From positions 1 to 64,000 of the forward strand of contig CALWVS010000006.1 of NCBI GenBank assembly GCA_944385095.1: DNA of 64,000 nt, in the 5' to 3' direction. The DNA comes from an uncultured Oscillospiraceae bacterium (GTDB lineage: Bacteria > Bacillota > Clostridia > Oscillospirales > Oscillospiraceae). Made by a program: the position numbers and the translations under genes. The notes under the pieces are model-generated. The model saw nothing but the letters and a program-made list of their open reading frames with translations. It was not told the origin of the DNA and did not search any database. Below, one piece after another: positions 35,145-44,562 of this stretch. The stretch's first letter is position 1. Each line of letters begins with the position of its first letter.

Positions 35145-37589
35145 TTATCGATTTGCAGTGAGACGCTGTATTAACATAACTAAACGACCTGCGCAGATAC
35201 GAATTTGTTTTTCAGGCAGATGACCCTCCCTCAAAGCTTTACGGATATTCTCATCATCATGTGGATTACCTGGCATAATGACATCATTACCAGCCATAGC
35301 ACAGAGCCAGGGTTCACTGCCATCAGATGGTACAGTGGTATTCCAATCCGACATAACAAGACCATCAAAACCCCATTCTTCACGCAGTAATACAGTACAA
35401 AGGTCATGGTGATTGGCAGCCTGTATCCCATTGATTTTGTTGTAAGAGGTCATAAGTGCAGCTGGAGCTGCTTTCTTTACGGCAATTTCGAAGCCTCGCA
35501 GATAAATCTCTCGTAAAGCCTGTTCTGAAACTCTGGCATCTACTCCCATACGATGATCTTCCTGATTATTACAGGCAAAGTGCTTAATAGTGACTCCACG
35601 TGTGCCGTCTGTCTGTACTCCCTGTGTAACCGAAGATGCTAATGTACCAGAAAGAAAAGGATCTTCAGAATAGTATTCAAAGTTACGACCACACAGAGGA
35701 TTACGTTGGATATTCATGCCGGGGGCTAGCCATAGATCGACATGAAATTCAGTCATTTCAACAGCAATAGCACGACCGAATTCTTCCATTAAAGCAGGGT
35801 CCCAACTTTGTGCAAGGGCTGTGCCTACTGGAAATGCTGTACAAAACTGATAATAAGTGGTGGCTCCTTCTACATGTTGTGGATGGTCCAAAAAGCCATT
35901 TTCCAAAGACCCTAATACGCCAGTAGATATAACCTTACCGTCTGTTGGATGTACCTGATAACTCTGGCGCAGTCGTAAACCTGCTGGACCATCAGCCATA
36001 ATGAGGGATGGGAGTCCACAAGTGGTCTCTAGTGCTTCAGATGTCTCACCTGCGGAACCTGGAACCCGAATACCGGCAGAACCAAGAGTACTGCCACCTT
36101 GTGTAATATTCCCATAGAGTAAAGGGATTAAATCTTCCACTGAACCATCTGCTAGGTAGACGGGTGGAGGTGATGGTTTCTCATCTGACATAGGAGTCCA
36201 ATCAAAGCTAGGCAGAGTGAGAGCAGATGCAGAAAGAGTTTTTTGTGTGACTGAAGTCATAACGCCTAACTCTTCAAAGGGATATTGAATGGGACATATG
36301 GTGTGTGTGTGTTCTAGCACCACATCTTCCACCACATGTAGATGTGCAACTGGGGTACTATTGGAAAGGCTGTTACCTGCAAACAGAGTATAAGTACCCG
36401 CTGATACAATCCAAGCATTTTGGGAGGAATTAAAACCTGCCAGCTCCCGAGCAGAAATAGAAACTGTTATATGTTGTGTTTCTTCAGGTTCCAGCAATTT
36501 GGTTTTGCAGAAACCTGTCAATCGTCGGTATTCACGGGCATGACCAGTTTGAGGGCAGGCTGCATAAACTTGGACTACCTCACGTCCTGAGAACTGATTC
36601 CCAACATTAGTTACAGTGAAGTCCATATCAATACAGTGAGGAGTGGTATGTAAAGTTGTAAATTTGATATCAAAGGTGGTGTAAGATAGTCCATAACCGA
36701 AAGAGAACAGAGGTTCAATATCAAAGCTGTCAAAGTAGCGATAACCTACATAAATGCCTTCTGAATAAAGTTCTTTTTCCAAATCGCCATTACAGGCACC
36801 AAAGGTACTTGCACAGGGATAGTCGCAATATCGTTTTGCCCAAGTGGCTGTCAGCTTACCTTCTGGAACAGCTTTGCCTAACAAAATATCAGCAACTGCT
36901 TCGCCTCCCTGTTGACCTAATTGAGAGATTTGAAGAATCGAGATAGGGTTATGGTATTCCGACAATAGGTCAGTCAATTCAATTGGTCCACCAGCATTGA
37001 TTACTAGTATTAGGGGCATACCTGCGGCATTCAAAGTCTGTAAATCTTCTTGTTCCTGGTCGCTGAGCAGATAATCACCCTTTTCTGGAGTACGATCCTT
37101 GCCCTCACCAGCGATACGACTGATCACATAAATGACCGCTTTAGCACTGGATAATTCCTCTATGGTTACAGGTCGACCGTCAGGTAATACAAACGGGTTA
37201 CAGGCATAAGCATCAAAAGGATTTTCCATTTGTGTGGCATCATGAAGGATTTTATCTTTCCATGCAAGTCGAGCTGTTGTATAACGTGTTTCATAGTCAG
37301 TGATCCAATCATATGTAGTTATAGGTATACCGGCTGCCTTGAGTCCATCCAAAATGGAAATGTTGCTACGGTTATTTACATCACCAGATCCAATACCGCC
37401 CTTGATAGTATGACTGGCTCCAGCACCAAACAATGCAATAGGGGTACTGGGAGTGATAGGGAGAACGCCATCATTTTTCAGTAGTACAATTCCTGCCGTT
37501 GCGGCTTTTCGAGCAAGAGCGGCATGGCATTGTTCACGTTTGGAGGGGGTATGTTGTAGACTGCCACTATATGTATGATTGAATGTCAT
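35145..37589 (-). CDS. GH3 beta-glucosidase with permuted domain order (C-domain first)
   Basis: 814 residues. The order is reversed compared with standard GH3 enzymes: the GH3 C-terminal (alpha/beta sandwich) domain comes first (ALARKAATAGIVLLKNDGVLPI, LVINAGGPIELTD, EGIYVGYRYFDSFDIEPLFSFGYGLSYT), then a fibronectin-like region, then the GH3 N-terminal barrel (LIMADGPAGLR, GRNFEYYSEDPFLSG, IKHFACNNQEDHRM) with the catalytic Asp in GLVMSDW at about residue 748. Such order is known in a few rumen bacterial beta-glucosidases. No signal peptide is seen, so it should act in the cytoplasm on imported oligosaccharide. It is the last gene of the minus-strand transporter operon. Confidence 0.93.
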   Translation of the reverse strand: MTFNHTYSGSLQHTPSKREQCHAALARKAATAGIVLLKNDGVLPITPSTPIALFGAGASHTIKGGIGSGDVNNRSNISILDGLKAAGIPITTYDWITDYETRYTTARLAWKDKILHDATQMENPFDAYACNPFVLPDGRPVTIEELSSAKAVIYVISRIAGEGKDRTPEKGDYLLSDQEQEDLQTLNAAGMPLILVINAGGPIELTDLLSEYHNPISILQISQLGQQGGEAVADILLGKAVPEGKLTATWAKRYCDYPCASTFGACNGDLEKELYSEGIYVGYRYFDSFDIEPLFSFGYGLSYTTFDIKFTTLHTTPHCIDMDFTVTNVGNQFSGREVVQVYAACPQTGHAREYRRLTGFCKTKLLEPEETQHITVSISARELAGFNSSQNAWIVSAGTYTLFAGNSLSNSTPVAHLHVVEDVVLEHTHTICPIQYPFEELGVMTSVTQKTLSASALTLPSFDWTPMSDEKPSPPPVYLADGSVEDLIPLLYGNITQGGSTLGSAGIRVPGSAGETSEALETTCGLPSLIMADGPAGLRLRQSYQVHPTDGKVISTGVLGSLENGFLDHPQHVEGATTYYQFCTAFPVGTALAQSWDPALMEEFGRAIAVEMTEFHVDLWLAPGMNIQRNPLCGRNFEYYSEDPFLSGTLASSVTQGVQTDGTRGVTIKHFACNNQEDHRMGVDARVSEQALREIYLRGFEIAVKKAAPAALMTSYNKINGIQAANHHDLCTVLLREEWGFDGLVMSDWNTTVPSDGSEPWLCAMAGNDVIMPGNPHDDENIRKALREGHLPEKQIRICAGRLVMLIQRLTANR

Positions 37590-37671
37590 AATGAGATACC
37601 TCCTGTATGTAAAAAATTAAGAAAAACCGCCACAGTAAAAATTATGACGGTTTTTCCATCAGAAGAAAAGA

Positions 37672-38517
37672 TTACTCTTTTACACCACCTAATGTGATGC
37701 CTGCAATAATATATTTGGACAGAAGCAAATAAACAATGATGATAGGGACAATTGCTACGGTAATCATCATATAAATTTTACCCATATCAAAATTCATATA
37801 ATCAGCACCACGCAATGTAGCGATTAAGATAGGAACTGTCATTTTGTCTTTTGACTGTATGATCAAAGCAGGGACAAAATAATTATTCCAAGAACCCACA
37901 AAAGTGAAGATAGCCTGTACAGCCATAGCTGGTTTCATGATGGGTATCACAATACGGTTGAAAGTCAGAAACTCACTGGATCCATCAATCCTGGCTGCTT
38001 CCACGAGGGACAATGGCAGAGAGGATTTTAGATAACTATACATGAAGTAAAATACGGCTGGAGAAGCAATGGATGGGATAATCAATGGGAGCAGAGAATC
38101 ATATAGACCAATATTGGTCATCAATCGAAGGAAACCCATTGCGGTGACTTGAGTGGGCATGACTAATATAGCCATAATAAATGTAAATGCTAACTTTTTG
38201 AATCTGAACTGATAGGCATACAAACCGTAGGCAGTTAAAGCGGAAAAATAGGTACATAAAGCAGCAGAGCAGGTAGAAACAATCAAACTGTTCACAATGC
38301 CTTTAAACATTGGAAAACTTCCGTCATTAGCTACACTTTTTAGATTCTCAAAAAAATAGTTTCCTGGAATCCAGCTAAATCCTTTTTGCAAATCAGCGTG
38401 GGAGCGGGTGGCATTGACTAAAAGGATATAGAAAAAGAAAAGACAAAGAAAGGATAGTACAATAAGTACTATGTGAGCAAGGACAGTTTCACCTAGTTTA
38501 TGTGTTGTACGTTTCAT
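37672..38517 (-). CDS. Sugar ABC transporter permease (MalG-like)
   Basis: 281 residues with six membrane segments and the EAA loop LVEAARIDGSSEFLTFNRIVIPIMKP; it ends IAGITLGGVKE, as MalG-type permeases do. Its start overlaps the stop of the preceding permease. A weak hairpin (AAAAACCG and CGGTTTTT) lies between it and the GH3 gene at about 37620-37657 and might reduce read-through. Confidence 0.92.
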   Translation of the reverse strand: MKRTTHKLGETVLAHIVLIVLSFLCLFFFYILLVNATRSHADLQKGFSWIPGNYFFENLKSVANDGSFPMFKGIVNSLIVSTCSAALCTYFSALTAYGLYAYQFRFKKLAFTFIMAILVMPTQVTAMGFLRLMTNIGLYDSLLPLIIPSIASPAVFYFMYSYLKSSLPLSLVEAARIDGSSEFLTFNRIVIPIMKPAMAVQAIFTFVGSWNNYFVPALIIQSKDKMTVPILIATLRGADYMNFDMGKIYMMITVAIVPIIIVYLLLSKYIIAGITLGGVKE

Positions 38518-39461
38518 GAATCGGAACCTCCCTTCATTTTTTTGAGTGCTTTGGAGCTGGGTCTATCTTCATTGTTGGTCATACGATATACGATAAAACA
38601 AAGTACAGAACTGACCAAAAAAAGGTAAACAGAAAGAGCTCCAGCCATACCATAGTTGCGACTTTTCAGGTGGCTGTTTAAAAACATAATTAAAGTCATA
38701 GAGGTGCGATCTGGATTTCCCTGACCATTGGTGAGGATTTGAGGAACATCAAACATCTGTAAACCGCCAATGATAGAAGTAATAAGGGTATAGGCTAGTA
38801 TAGGACGGATCATAGGAAGAGTGATATAGAAAAAACGTTTAACACTACCACAGCCATCCAACTCACATGCTTCAAATATATCAGGGCTAATTCCCATAAT
38901 AGCTGCCATGAGCATAATGGTGGTGTTACCAAACCACATCAAAAAATTCATCAATCCTACAAGTGAGCGAGTGCCAAAGGTGGTACCCATAAAATCAATT
39001 GGTTCATTGGTGAATCCAAAGGACATTAGGATGGAATTGATGGGTCCATTCGTAGAAAAGAGAGCGAAAAACAGCATAGCAAAGGCGGAAGCCATAATCA
39101 GATTGGGCAGATAAATGACAACTTTAAAGAATTGTTTTCCTCTAAGTCTCAAACGCAGATCAGTAAACCAGTTAGCAAGCAGTAGAGCAATAACAATTTG
39201 GGGAACAAAGCCAATCAGCCAAAGAACCATAGTGTTACCAGCATAGCTTAGCATGTCAGAGTGGAGTAACTCAAGATAATTTTTTAGACCAACAAAGTTG
39301 GGACCTACTTCCTTAATACCAGATCGATAGTATTCATAAAAACTGTATCGAACAGTATCTACCAATGGAATGAGTGAAAAGATGAAGAAGGTCACAAAGA
39401 ACGGAAGGATAAAGATGTAACCCCATTTGGCATAACAGAGATGTAACTTTTTTTTGTTCAT
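38514..39461 (-). CDS. Sugar ABC transporter permease (MalF-like)
   Basis: 315 residues with six membrane segments; the EAA loop reads IFEACELDGCGSVKRFFYITLPMIRP. N-terminal NKKKLHLCYAKWGYIFILPFFVTFFIF is typical. It forms the channel with the following MalG-like protein. AAAGGAACGG lies just upstream of the start at 39461. No ATPase gene is present in the cluster. Confidence 0.92.
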   Translation of the reverse strand: MNKKKLHLCYAKWGYIFILPFFVTFFIFSLIPLVDTVRYSFYEYYRSGIKEVGPNFVGLKNYLELLHSDMLSYAGNTMVLWLIGFVPQIVIALLLANWFTDLRLRLRGKQFFKVVIYLPNLIMASAFAMLFFALFSTNGPINSILMSFGFTNEPIDFMGTTFGTRSLVGLMNFLMWFGNTTIMLMAAIMGISPDIFEACELDGCGSVKRFFYITLPMIRPILAYTLITSIIGGLQMFDVPQILTNGQGNPDRTSMTLIMFLNSHLKSRNYGMAGALSVYLFLVSSVLCFIVYRMTNNEDRPSSKALKKMKGGSDS

Positions 39462-39486
39462 AGGTCACCGTTCCTTTCTAAAAAGA

Positions 39487-39510
39487 CTGCCGCACTTTAA
39501 AGTGCGGCAG
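39487..39510 (-). terminator. Attenuator hairpin between lipoprotein and permease genes
   Basis: A perfect 24-nt palindrome, CTGCCGCACTTT and its complement, is followed on the minus strand by TCTTTTT. It probably ends most transcripts after the lipoprotein gene, giving more binding protein than permease, a common arrangement in ABC importers. Confidence 0.75.
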
Positions 39511-39538
39511 CGCTCATCAGTGAATTGCCGCAGGAACA

Positions 39539-40930
39539 CTACTCAGCCCACTGAATCTCAGTGATGTCAGGATAACGTTCCTTGATAGCAGTTTCAAAGT
39601 TGGATTTGGCACGGTCATAGTCTACATTTCCTTGGAAATAGTCGCTGAAAGCATTTTGGATCAATTCTACACAGCCCTGATCATAAGAGGATAGAGGTGC
39701 AATTTGAATATTTTCAGCGACAGGTGCAAAGTAGACATATGGATTTTGCCCACCCAGGAAAGCGGAGGAGAAGGAATCATCATTGGCAGCTTCTTGCATA
39801 CCACTGACTGTATTGGTAAAGTCCAAGTAATCACGAGAAATTTTGATGAGGTTGTCTTTATCAGCTGTAAGAGCGAGTATAATATCCTTGATGTGCTCAG
39901 GATTATCTGTACCAGTGGCTGCATGGATATAAGAACCACCCCAGTTATATTCCTGAGGAGGATTTGTAACACCCCAGGCTCCTTCCTCACCATCCCAATT
40001 GGGATTCAAAGTGAAATCAATACCCCACGCTGGCAACAAAAAGGCAAAGACGTTGGAAGATGCACTCATGGATTTATTCCAATCGTCATTCCACTGCCCC
40101 TTGACAGTTTTATCAAAATAGCCAGCATCCAGCCACTCTTTTGAGTCGTTGATCCAATTCATAATCTGAGAATCTACTTTAATAGTAGTTTCACCAGATG
40201 CAACCCAAGGAGCAGATATACTGTTACCGTACAGTCGGAATGTGTCAGCATAGGAAGCAAAGGTATAATAGCCATTGTTTTTCAGTTCTTCTGCGGTTGT
40301 TTTCAATGTATCCCAATCCTTGACCTTTTCTCCAACAACAACAGGGTCATCGGTCCCAAATACATCTTTGGCAATATCACGACGGTAGACCAGAAGACCT
40401 GGGCAGCATTGCCAGGTGGAACCACGTTGTACACCATTCTGATCGGAAGCAGTGGTTTTGGTAAAAGTGTATTGATCAGCAAGATCAACATCGGGATCAA
40501 TACCTAGGTCAGTTAATGGCATCGCTACATTTGCATCAGCATCTGTATATTTGAAAACATAGTCAGTTTCAGACAAAAAAATGTCTACCTTGTCATCTAC
40601 TGAGGCAGAACTTTGGTTAAGTAATGCTTCATCCAGCTTCTGTTGGTATACACCATCCTGATTTGGATTGATGATCCAATGAATCTCAGTGCCATCTTTC
40701 AGTTTGGTTACAGTGCCATCATCAGAGGTACTTTCTACTTCAGGATAGATTGCTTCTAGACGGGTGCGGAACTCATCATTCCAGCTATAAATGTTAATTA
40801 CTGCACCTTCTTCTGTGGCACCATTGCTAGAGCCACTTTGATCTGTACCAGCTGAATTGTTTCCACAGGCAGTCAACAGGCTTGTGCTGATTGCTGTTGT
40901 CATCAGCAAAGAAACAACTCTTTTTTTCAT
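39539..40930 (-). CDS. Oligosaccharide ABC transporter substrate-binding lipoprotein
   Basis: 463 residues from the ATG at 40930, which is preceded by CAGGAGGG; the frame is open upstream but that part is non-coding promoter. The signal peptide ends with the lipobox SLLTAC (Cys 22), then a Gly/Ser-rich linker. The mature protein looks like a family 1 solute-binding protein (INIYSWNDEFRTRLEAIYPEV, AWGIDFTLNPNWDGEEGAWGVT). Its neighbours (GH3, two GH94) suggest that it binds beta-linked gluco-oligosaccharides. Confidence 0.9.
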   Translation of the reverse strand: MKKRVVSLLMTTAISTSLLTACGNNSAGTDQSGSSNGATEEGAVINIYSWNDEFRTRLEAIYPEVESTSDDGTVTKLKDGTEIHWIINPNQDGVYQQKLDEALLNQSSASVDDKVDIFLSETDYVFKYTDADANVAMPLTDLGIDPDVDLADQYTFTKTTASDQNGVQRGSTWQCCPGLLVYRRDIAKDVFGTDDPVVVGEKVKDWDTLKTTAEELKNNGYYTFASYADTFRLYGNSISAPWVASGETTIKVDSQIMNWINDSKEWLDAGYFDKTVKGQWNDDWNKSMSASSNVFAFLLPAWGIDFTLNPNWDGEEGAWGVTNPPQEYNWGGSYIHAATGTDNPEHIKDIILALTADKDNLIKISRDYLDFTNTVSGMQEAANDDSFSSAFLGGQNPYVYFAPVAENIQIAPLSSYDQGCVELIQNAFSDYFQGNVDYDRAKSNFETAIKERYPDITEIQWAE

Positions 40931-40953
40931 ACAAAACCCTCCTGTTTTTAGTA

Positions 40954-40971
40954 CATTCCACATGTGGAATG
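40954..40971. promoter_or_regulatory. 18-bp perfect palindrome upstream of lipoprotein gene
   Basis: CATTCCACATGTGGAATG reads the same on both strands and lies about 24 nt upstream of the lipoprotein start, near a minus-strand TATAAT at about 40997. It is a likely operator for a dimeric regulator. The adjacent regulator is AraC-type, which usually binds direct repeats, so the binder could be another protein. Confidence 0.55.
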
Positions 40972-41106
40972 CCAACTTATTGATTGCAATATTATTATAA
41001 CATTTGCGTACCACAGAATATATTAGAATCAAACAAAAAATATCAAATTCTTGACTGCTTTTTGTAAAAAATGCATGCCATAAAATGGAGTTGTATATTG
41101 GAGTCA

Positions 41107-41135
41107 TTGCACAGTTAAGAATACCGTAGTATAAT
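41107..41135 (+). promoter_or_regulatory. Promoter of the AraC-family gene
   Basis: TTGCAC at 41107 and TATAAT at 41130 with 17-nt spacing, 75 nt upstream of the start codon. It lies divergent to the lipoprotein promoter. Confidence 0.65.
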
Positions 41136-41209
41136 AAAAACGACAGGAACTGGCAAACAGTGTGAAGAAGTAAGCCAGAACAGACATTAAATTGGAAAGG
41201 AAGATGTAC

Positions 41210-41956
41210 ATGAATTATCAAAAGGAGTGGTTGCTTTTAGAGGCAAATGATGAAATGGATGAGATTGAACACAGAGATCTCAGTGAAGAATACCAATTTT
41301 ACCGTGCAGTTGCCAGTGGAGATGTGGGTTATGTCCAGCGTAATTGTGAATTGGGACGTTTTTGTGAGGAGGATGGTGTAGGACAACTTTCACGTAATCC
41401 CGTGTTAAATCTAAAATATCACTTCGTAATTACCACTGCCATGATTACCAGGCTTTGTGGTCAGCATGGTATGGAATTGGAGCAGGCATTTCGTTTAAGT
41501 GACTTTTATATCCAAAAGCTGGATGATTTACATACTAATGATGAGGTTTGTGCGCTTCATGATGAAATGGTGATGGATTTTACAAAGAAAATGAGAAAAA
41601 ATTTGTGTAGTGGTACAAATTCAAAGCATATCAATGCAGGGAAAGACTACATATACACACATATCAAAGAAAGGATTACTATAGAAGATTTGGCAGAGGA
41701 ACTGGGTGTTTCAGCCAGTTACTTATCACGACTTTTTAAAAAGGCAACTGGGATGTCAGTATCTGGATATATTAGACAACAAAAGATAGAAATGGCGAAA
41801 AACTTATTGCGATACAGTGATAGTTCTATGATTGAAATAGCCAATCAGTTGGCATTTTCTTCTCAAAGCCACTTTATTCAGCAGTTTCGTGAGGTTACAG
41901 GGATGACACCAAAAAAGTATCGAAATGAAAGTAGGCTAAACCTTTGGGATGAATAA
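41210..41956 (+). CDS. AraC family transcriptional regulator
   Basis: 248 residues from ATG 41210, with GGAAAGGA at about 7-nt spacing; two in-frame starts just upstream have worse spacing. The N-terminal 140 residues have no recognisable domain. The C-terminal AraC-type DNA-binding region (about 145-245) has two helix-turn-helices: TIEDLAEELGVSASYLSRLFKKATG and MIEIANQLAFSSQSHFIQQFREVTG. It is divergent from the lipoprotein-permease-GH3 operon and upstream of the convergent GH94 pair, so it probably controls use of the same sugar. Confidence 0.9.
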   Translation: MNYQKEWLLLEANDEMDEIEHRDLSEEYQFYRAVASGDVGYVQRNCELGRFCEEDGVGQLSRNPVLNLKYHFVITTAMITRLCGQHGMELEQAFRLSDFYIQKLDDLHTNDEVCALHDEMVMDFTKKMRKNLCSGTNSKHINAGKDYIYTHIKERITIEDLAEELGVSASYLSRLFKKATGMSVSGYIRQQKIEMAKNLLRYSDSSMIEIANQLAFSSQSHFIQQFREVTGMTPKKYRNESRLNLWDE

Positions 41957-41960
41957 AACA

Positions 41961-42107
41961 AAAAAGGGCTGTACAAAAGTCCACTGCCCAAAATAAAACT
42001 TTCGTAAAAAGTTAGAAAATCCAAGCAGGATAGCTACTATTTGTAACGTCCTGCTTGGATTTATTTTTCTAAAATTAGTTTTTTTTGACTTTTTTACAGC
42101 CCCTTTT
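41961..42107. mobile_element. MITE-like element with ~20-bp terminal inverted repeats
   Basis: AAAAAGGGCTGTACAAAAGT at 41961 is matched, inverted and with two or three mismatches, by the sequence at 42088-42107. Inside lies a strong hairpin (AAATCCAAGCAGGA at 42017 with its complement at 42049). There is no ORF. The core, from GTAAAAAGTTAGAAAAT through the CAAGCAGGA hairpin to TTTTTACAGC, recurs at 63777-63873. The hairpin may also act as a terminator for the flanking convergent genes. Confidence 0.7.
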
Positions 42108-42128
42108 TGATGTTATTATGGAGATGGA

Positions 42129-44540
42129 TTATAAAATTAACAGGATGTCATTGTCCATCTGTAAACGCTCAGCAGGAAGGTAGTTGTCGGGCATCATTTC
42201 ACCATTGAGTGTAAGAGAGGTAAAGCCAGATTCTTTTCTGTTTGGATTCTCAACTCGTATATGTAGTTTTTTTCCTCGAAATTCTTTTTCAATAGAGAAA
42301 TACTCCCAATCTTTTGGAATGGCGGGTGCAAGGAGCAAGCCATCCAAATCCGGACGTAGACCTAAAATACCTTCCACACAGCCTACCATCATTGTGGAGG
42401 CAGTGCCAGTAAGCCAATGTACATGGGATCGACCAAAATGTTCACTATCTAGCCCCTCCGTAAATTGACCATAGCAATATGGTTCCAAATGACGAATTTC
42501 GGCATGCTCATTTTGGGCAGCAGGAGCATTTTCTATAAAATATTTAAATGCTCGTTCCCCATGACCACACAGAGCTTCAGCCAGAATCAACCAGCCCTGA
42601 GACTGAGAAAATATCCCTGCATTTTCTTTGGTTCCTGGGTTGTAAATCACCGCAAGTGCACCGTCAAAGGCATGTGCATGATAGGGAGGAGTCATTAACA
42701 TTGCACCATAATCAGTATTCAGTTGTTCAAAAACCTGTTGCAATATTTTCTCAGTTTGATCACATTCAGCCACACCACTGATAATTGCCCAACTTTGAGG
42801 ATTTAACCAGAAGCTAGCCTCTGGGTCAATGGCAGCACCTATACGCTGTCCATCTTCTGTAAAACCTCGAATATAACGGTCATGATCCCAACACAATGTC
42901 TGTATTCTTTGTTTAAAAGTTCCAATCGTTTTTTCCAGCCAAAGACAGTCGGTTTTATTGTTTTGTTCTGTTGCAAAACGATGCAAGATACAGAGTGCAT
43001 AGTAAAACTGCATTGCCACAAAGCTGGATTCACCATTTGCACCTAGACGGAGGCAGTCGTTCCAATCTGCATAAAGTCCTGCGGGTAAACCGTGGGGACC
43101 TAAATGATTCAGTGAAAATTGTATCGCCCGTTTTAGATGTTCATATACAGTTCCTTGGTCCTGATTGGCAAAGGGAACTATCTCATCTAAAAATACTTTA
43201 TCTCCAGTTTCAGCAATATACTTATAGATTGTTGGGAATAACCACAGGGCATCATCTGCACGATATGCAGGATGACCAGTTTCTGCTATATAGGAAGCAT
43301 CATCAGGAGTATCCTCATGACCTGGATTATGAGTAAATTTTACCAGTGGTAAACCTGCACCATTGTCCACTTGTGCAGATAACATAAAACGAATTTTTTC
43401 CTTTGCCATTGTAGGCTCTAAATGGATGATTCCCTGAATATCTTGTACAGTATCTCGATACCCATATCCATTACGTAGACCACAGTAAATTAGAGAAGCT
43501 GCTCTACTCCATATAAAAGTGATGAAACAATTATAGGCATTCCAGGTATTGATCATGGTATTAAAAGCATCATTCGGTGTATGGATTTGCAAGTGGTTCA
43601 ATCGATGTTCCCAGTTTTGTTTCAGTGCTTCTATTTCTTTGATGCATTGGGTGGCAGGATCAACATAGGTATCCAGTAAAACAGAAACTTCTTTACTATG
43701 CTTCACACCTAGCAGAAATGCCACTGTATGTGATTGACCAGGAGCAAGATGGATAACACAGGAGAGTGCCCCACAGGAATTTTCGTTGTAGCTGGTTACA
43801 TTGCCAAGATATCCAGAAGCTACCCCAGAAGGATTACTATAATCATGATATCGACCCAAGAACATCTCCTTATCTCCACAGTAGGAGGAGACTGGTGCAC
43901 CTGCCAGTCCAAAAAATCGCTCTGTTACACCCTTGCCATCTACCTGTTTATGATTCGGCTGGGCATCTAGGTTTCCATGAATCTGCTGTATGATGCGATT
44001 ATCTGTAAACAGAGTACGACTGATAAAAAGAGAGTATTGAAGATTGACCTGATCTTGTTCATAGTTGTAATGGTTTGTGAACTCCGCATAGCCAGTTAAG
44101 GTCAGCTCTCTAGGTTTATCAGTTGTGTTGGTTACTGTGAGTCCCCACACCTCATGGTCACCATCTAAAGGTACATAGTAATCAGCTTCAGATCGGATAC
44201 CTGCGTATTCAGTAAACATTTTGGTATAACCCATTCCATGACGACACTCACAATGATAATCCTTGAGATCCTTTCCTACTGGCTGCCAGGATGCAGACCA
44301 ATAGTCACCATTGGAATTATCCCTCAAATAGAGATAACGACCGGGACGATCAAATTGATTAAAAACATAGCGTAAAATACGACCATTGGCACCAGATTTA
44401 GAAAAACTGTATCCTCCAGCGTTATTGGAAATAATAGCTCCATATTCTGGAGAACCAAGATAATTTACCCAAGGAGCGGGTGTGTCTGGACGTTCCACCA
44501 CATACTCCCGTTGGACATCATCAAAAAATCCGTATTTCAT
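42129..44540 (-). CDS. GH94 phosphorylase, cellobiose-phosphorylase-like
   Basis: 803 residues, close to the length of cellobiose phosphorylases. The N-terminus MKYGFFDDVQREYVVERPDTPAPWVNYLG is typical, with an N-terminal beta-sandwich, a helical linker and an (alpha/alpha)6 barrel containing YADWNDCLRLGANGESSF, where the Asp of DWND is the usual catalytic acid. GH94 enzymes cleave beta-glucosides with phosphate, giving alpha-glucose 1-phosphate and saving ATP. No signal peptide is seen, so substrate must be imported. The exact linkage cannot be told by eye. It follows a second GH94 gene on the same strand. Confidence 0.88.
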   Translation of the reverse strand: MKYGFFDDVQREYVVERPDTPAPWVNYLGSPEYGAIISNNAGGYSFSKSGANGRILRYVFNQFDRPGRYLYLRDNSNGDYWSASWQPVGKDLKDYHCECRHGMGYTKMFTEYAGIRSEADYYVPLDGDHEVWGLTVTNTTDKPRELTLTGYAEFTNHYNYEQDQVNLQYSLFISRTLFTDNRIIQQIHGNLDAQPNHKQVDGKGVTERFFGLAGAPVSSYCGDKEMFLGRYHDYSNPSGVASGYLGNVTSYNENSCGALSCVIHLAPGQSHTVAFLLGVKHSKEVSVLLDTYVDPATQCIKEIEALKQNWEHRLNHLQIHTPNDAFNTMINTWNAYNCFITFIWSRAASLIYCGLRNGYGYRDTVQDIQGIIHLEPTMAKEKIRFMLSAQVDNGAGLPLVKFTHNPGHEDTPDDASYIAETGHPAYRADDALWLFPTIYKYIAETGDKVFLDEIVPFANQDQGTVYEHLKRAIQFSLNHLGPHGLPAGLYADWNDCLRLGANGESSFVAMQFYYALCILHRFATEQNNKTDCLWLEKTIGTFKQRIQTLCWDHDRYIRGFTEDGQRIGAAIDPEASFWLNPQSWAIISGVAECDQTEKILQQVFEQLNTDYGAMLMTPPYHAHAFDGALAVIYNPGTKENAGIFSQSQGWLILAEALCGHGERAFKYFIENAPAAQNEHAEIRHLEPYCYGQFTEGLDSEHFGRSHVHWLTGTASTMMVGCVEGILGLRPDLDGLLLAPAIPKDWEYFSIEKEFRGKKLHIRVENPNRKESGFTSLTLNGEMMPDNYLPAERLQMDNDILLIL

Positions 44541-44562
44541 TTATAATCCACCCTTTTGTTTA

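Noticed and set aside
39539..41221. A 560-residue version of the lipoprotein
   Set aside because: The extra N-terminal part would span the promoter, the operator palindrome and the divergent regulator start; the lipoprotein signal sequence fixes the start at 40930.
42184..43993. Plus-strand ORFs antisense to the GH94 gene
   Set aside because: They lie opposite a clear conserved enzyme and show no family features.
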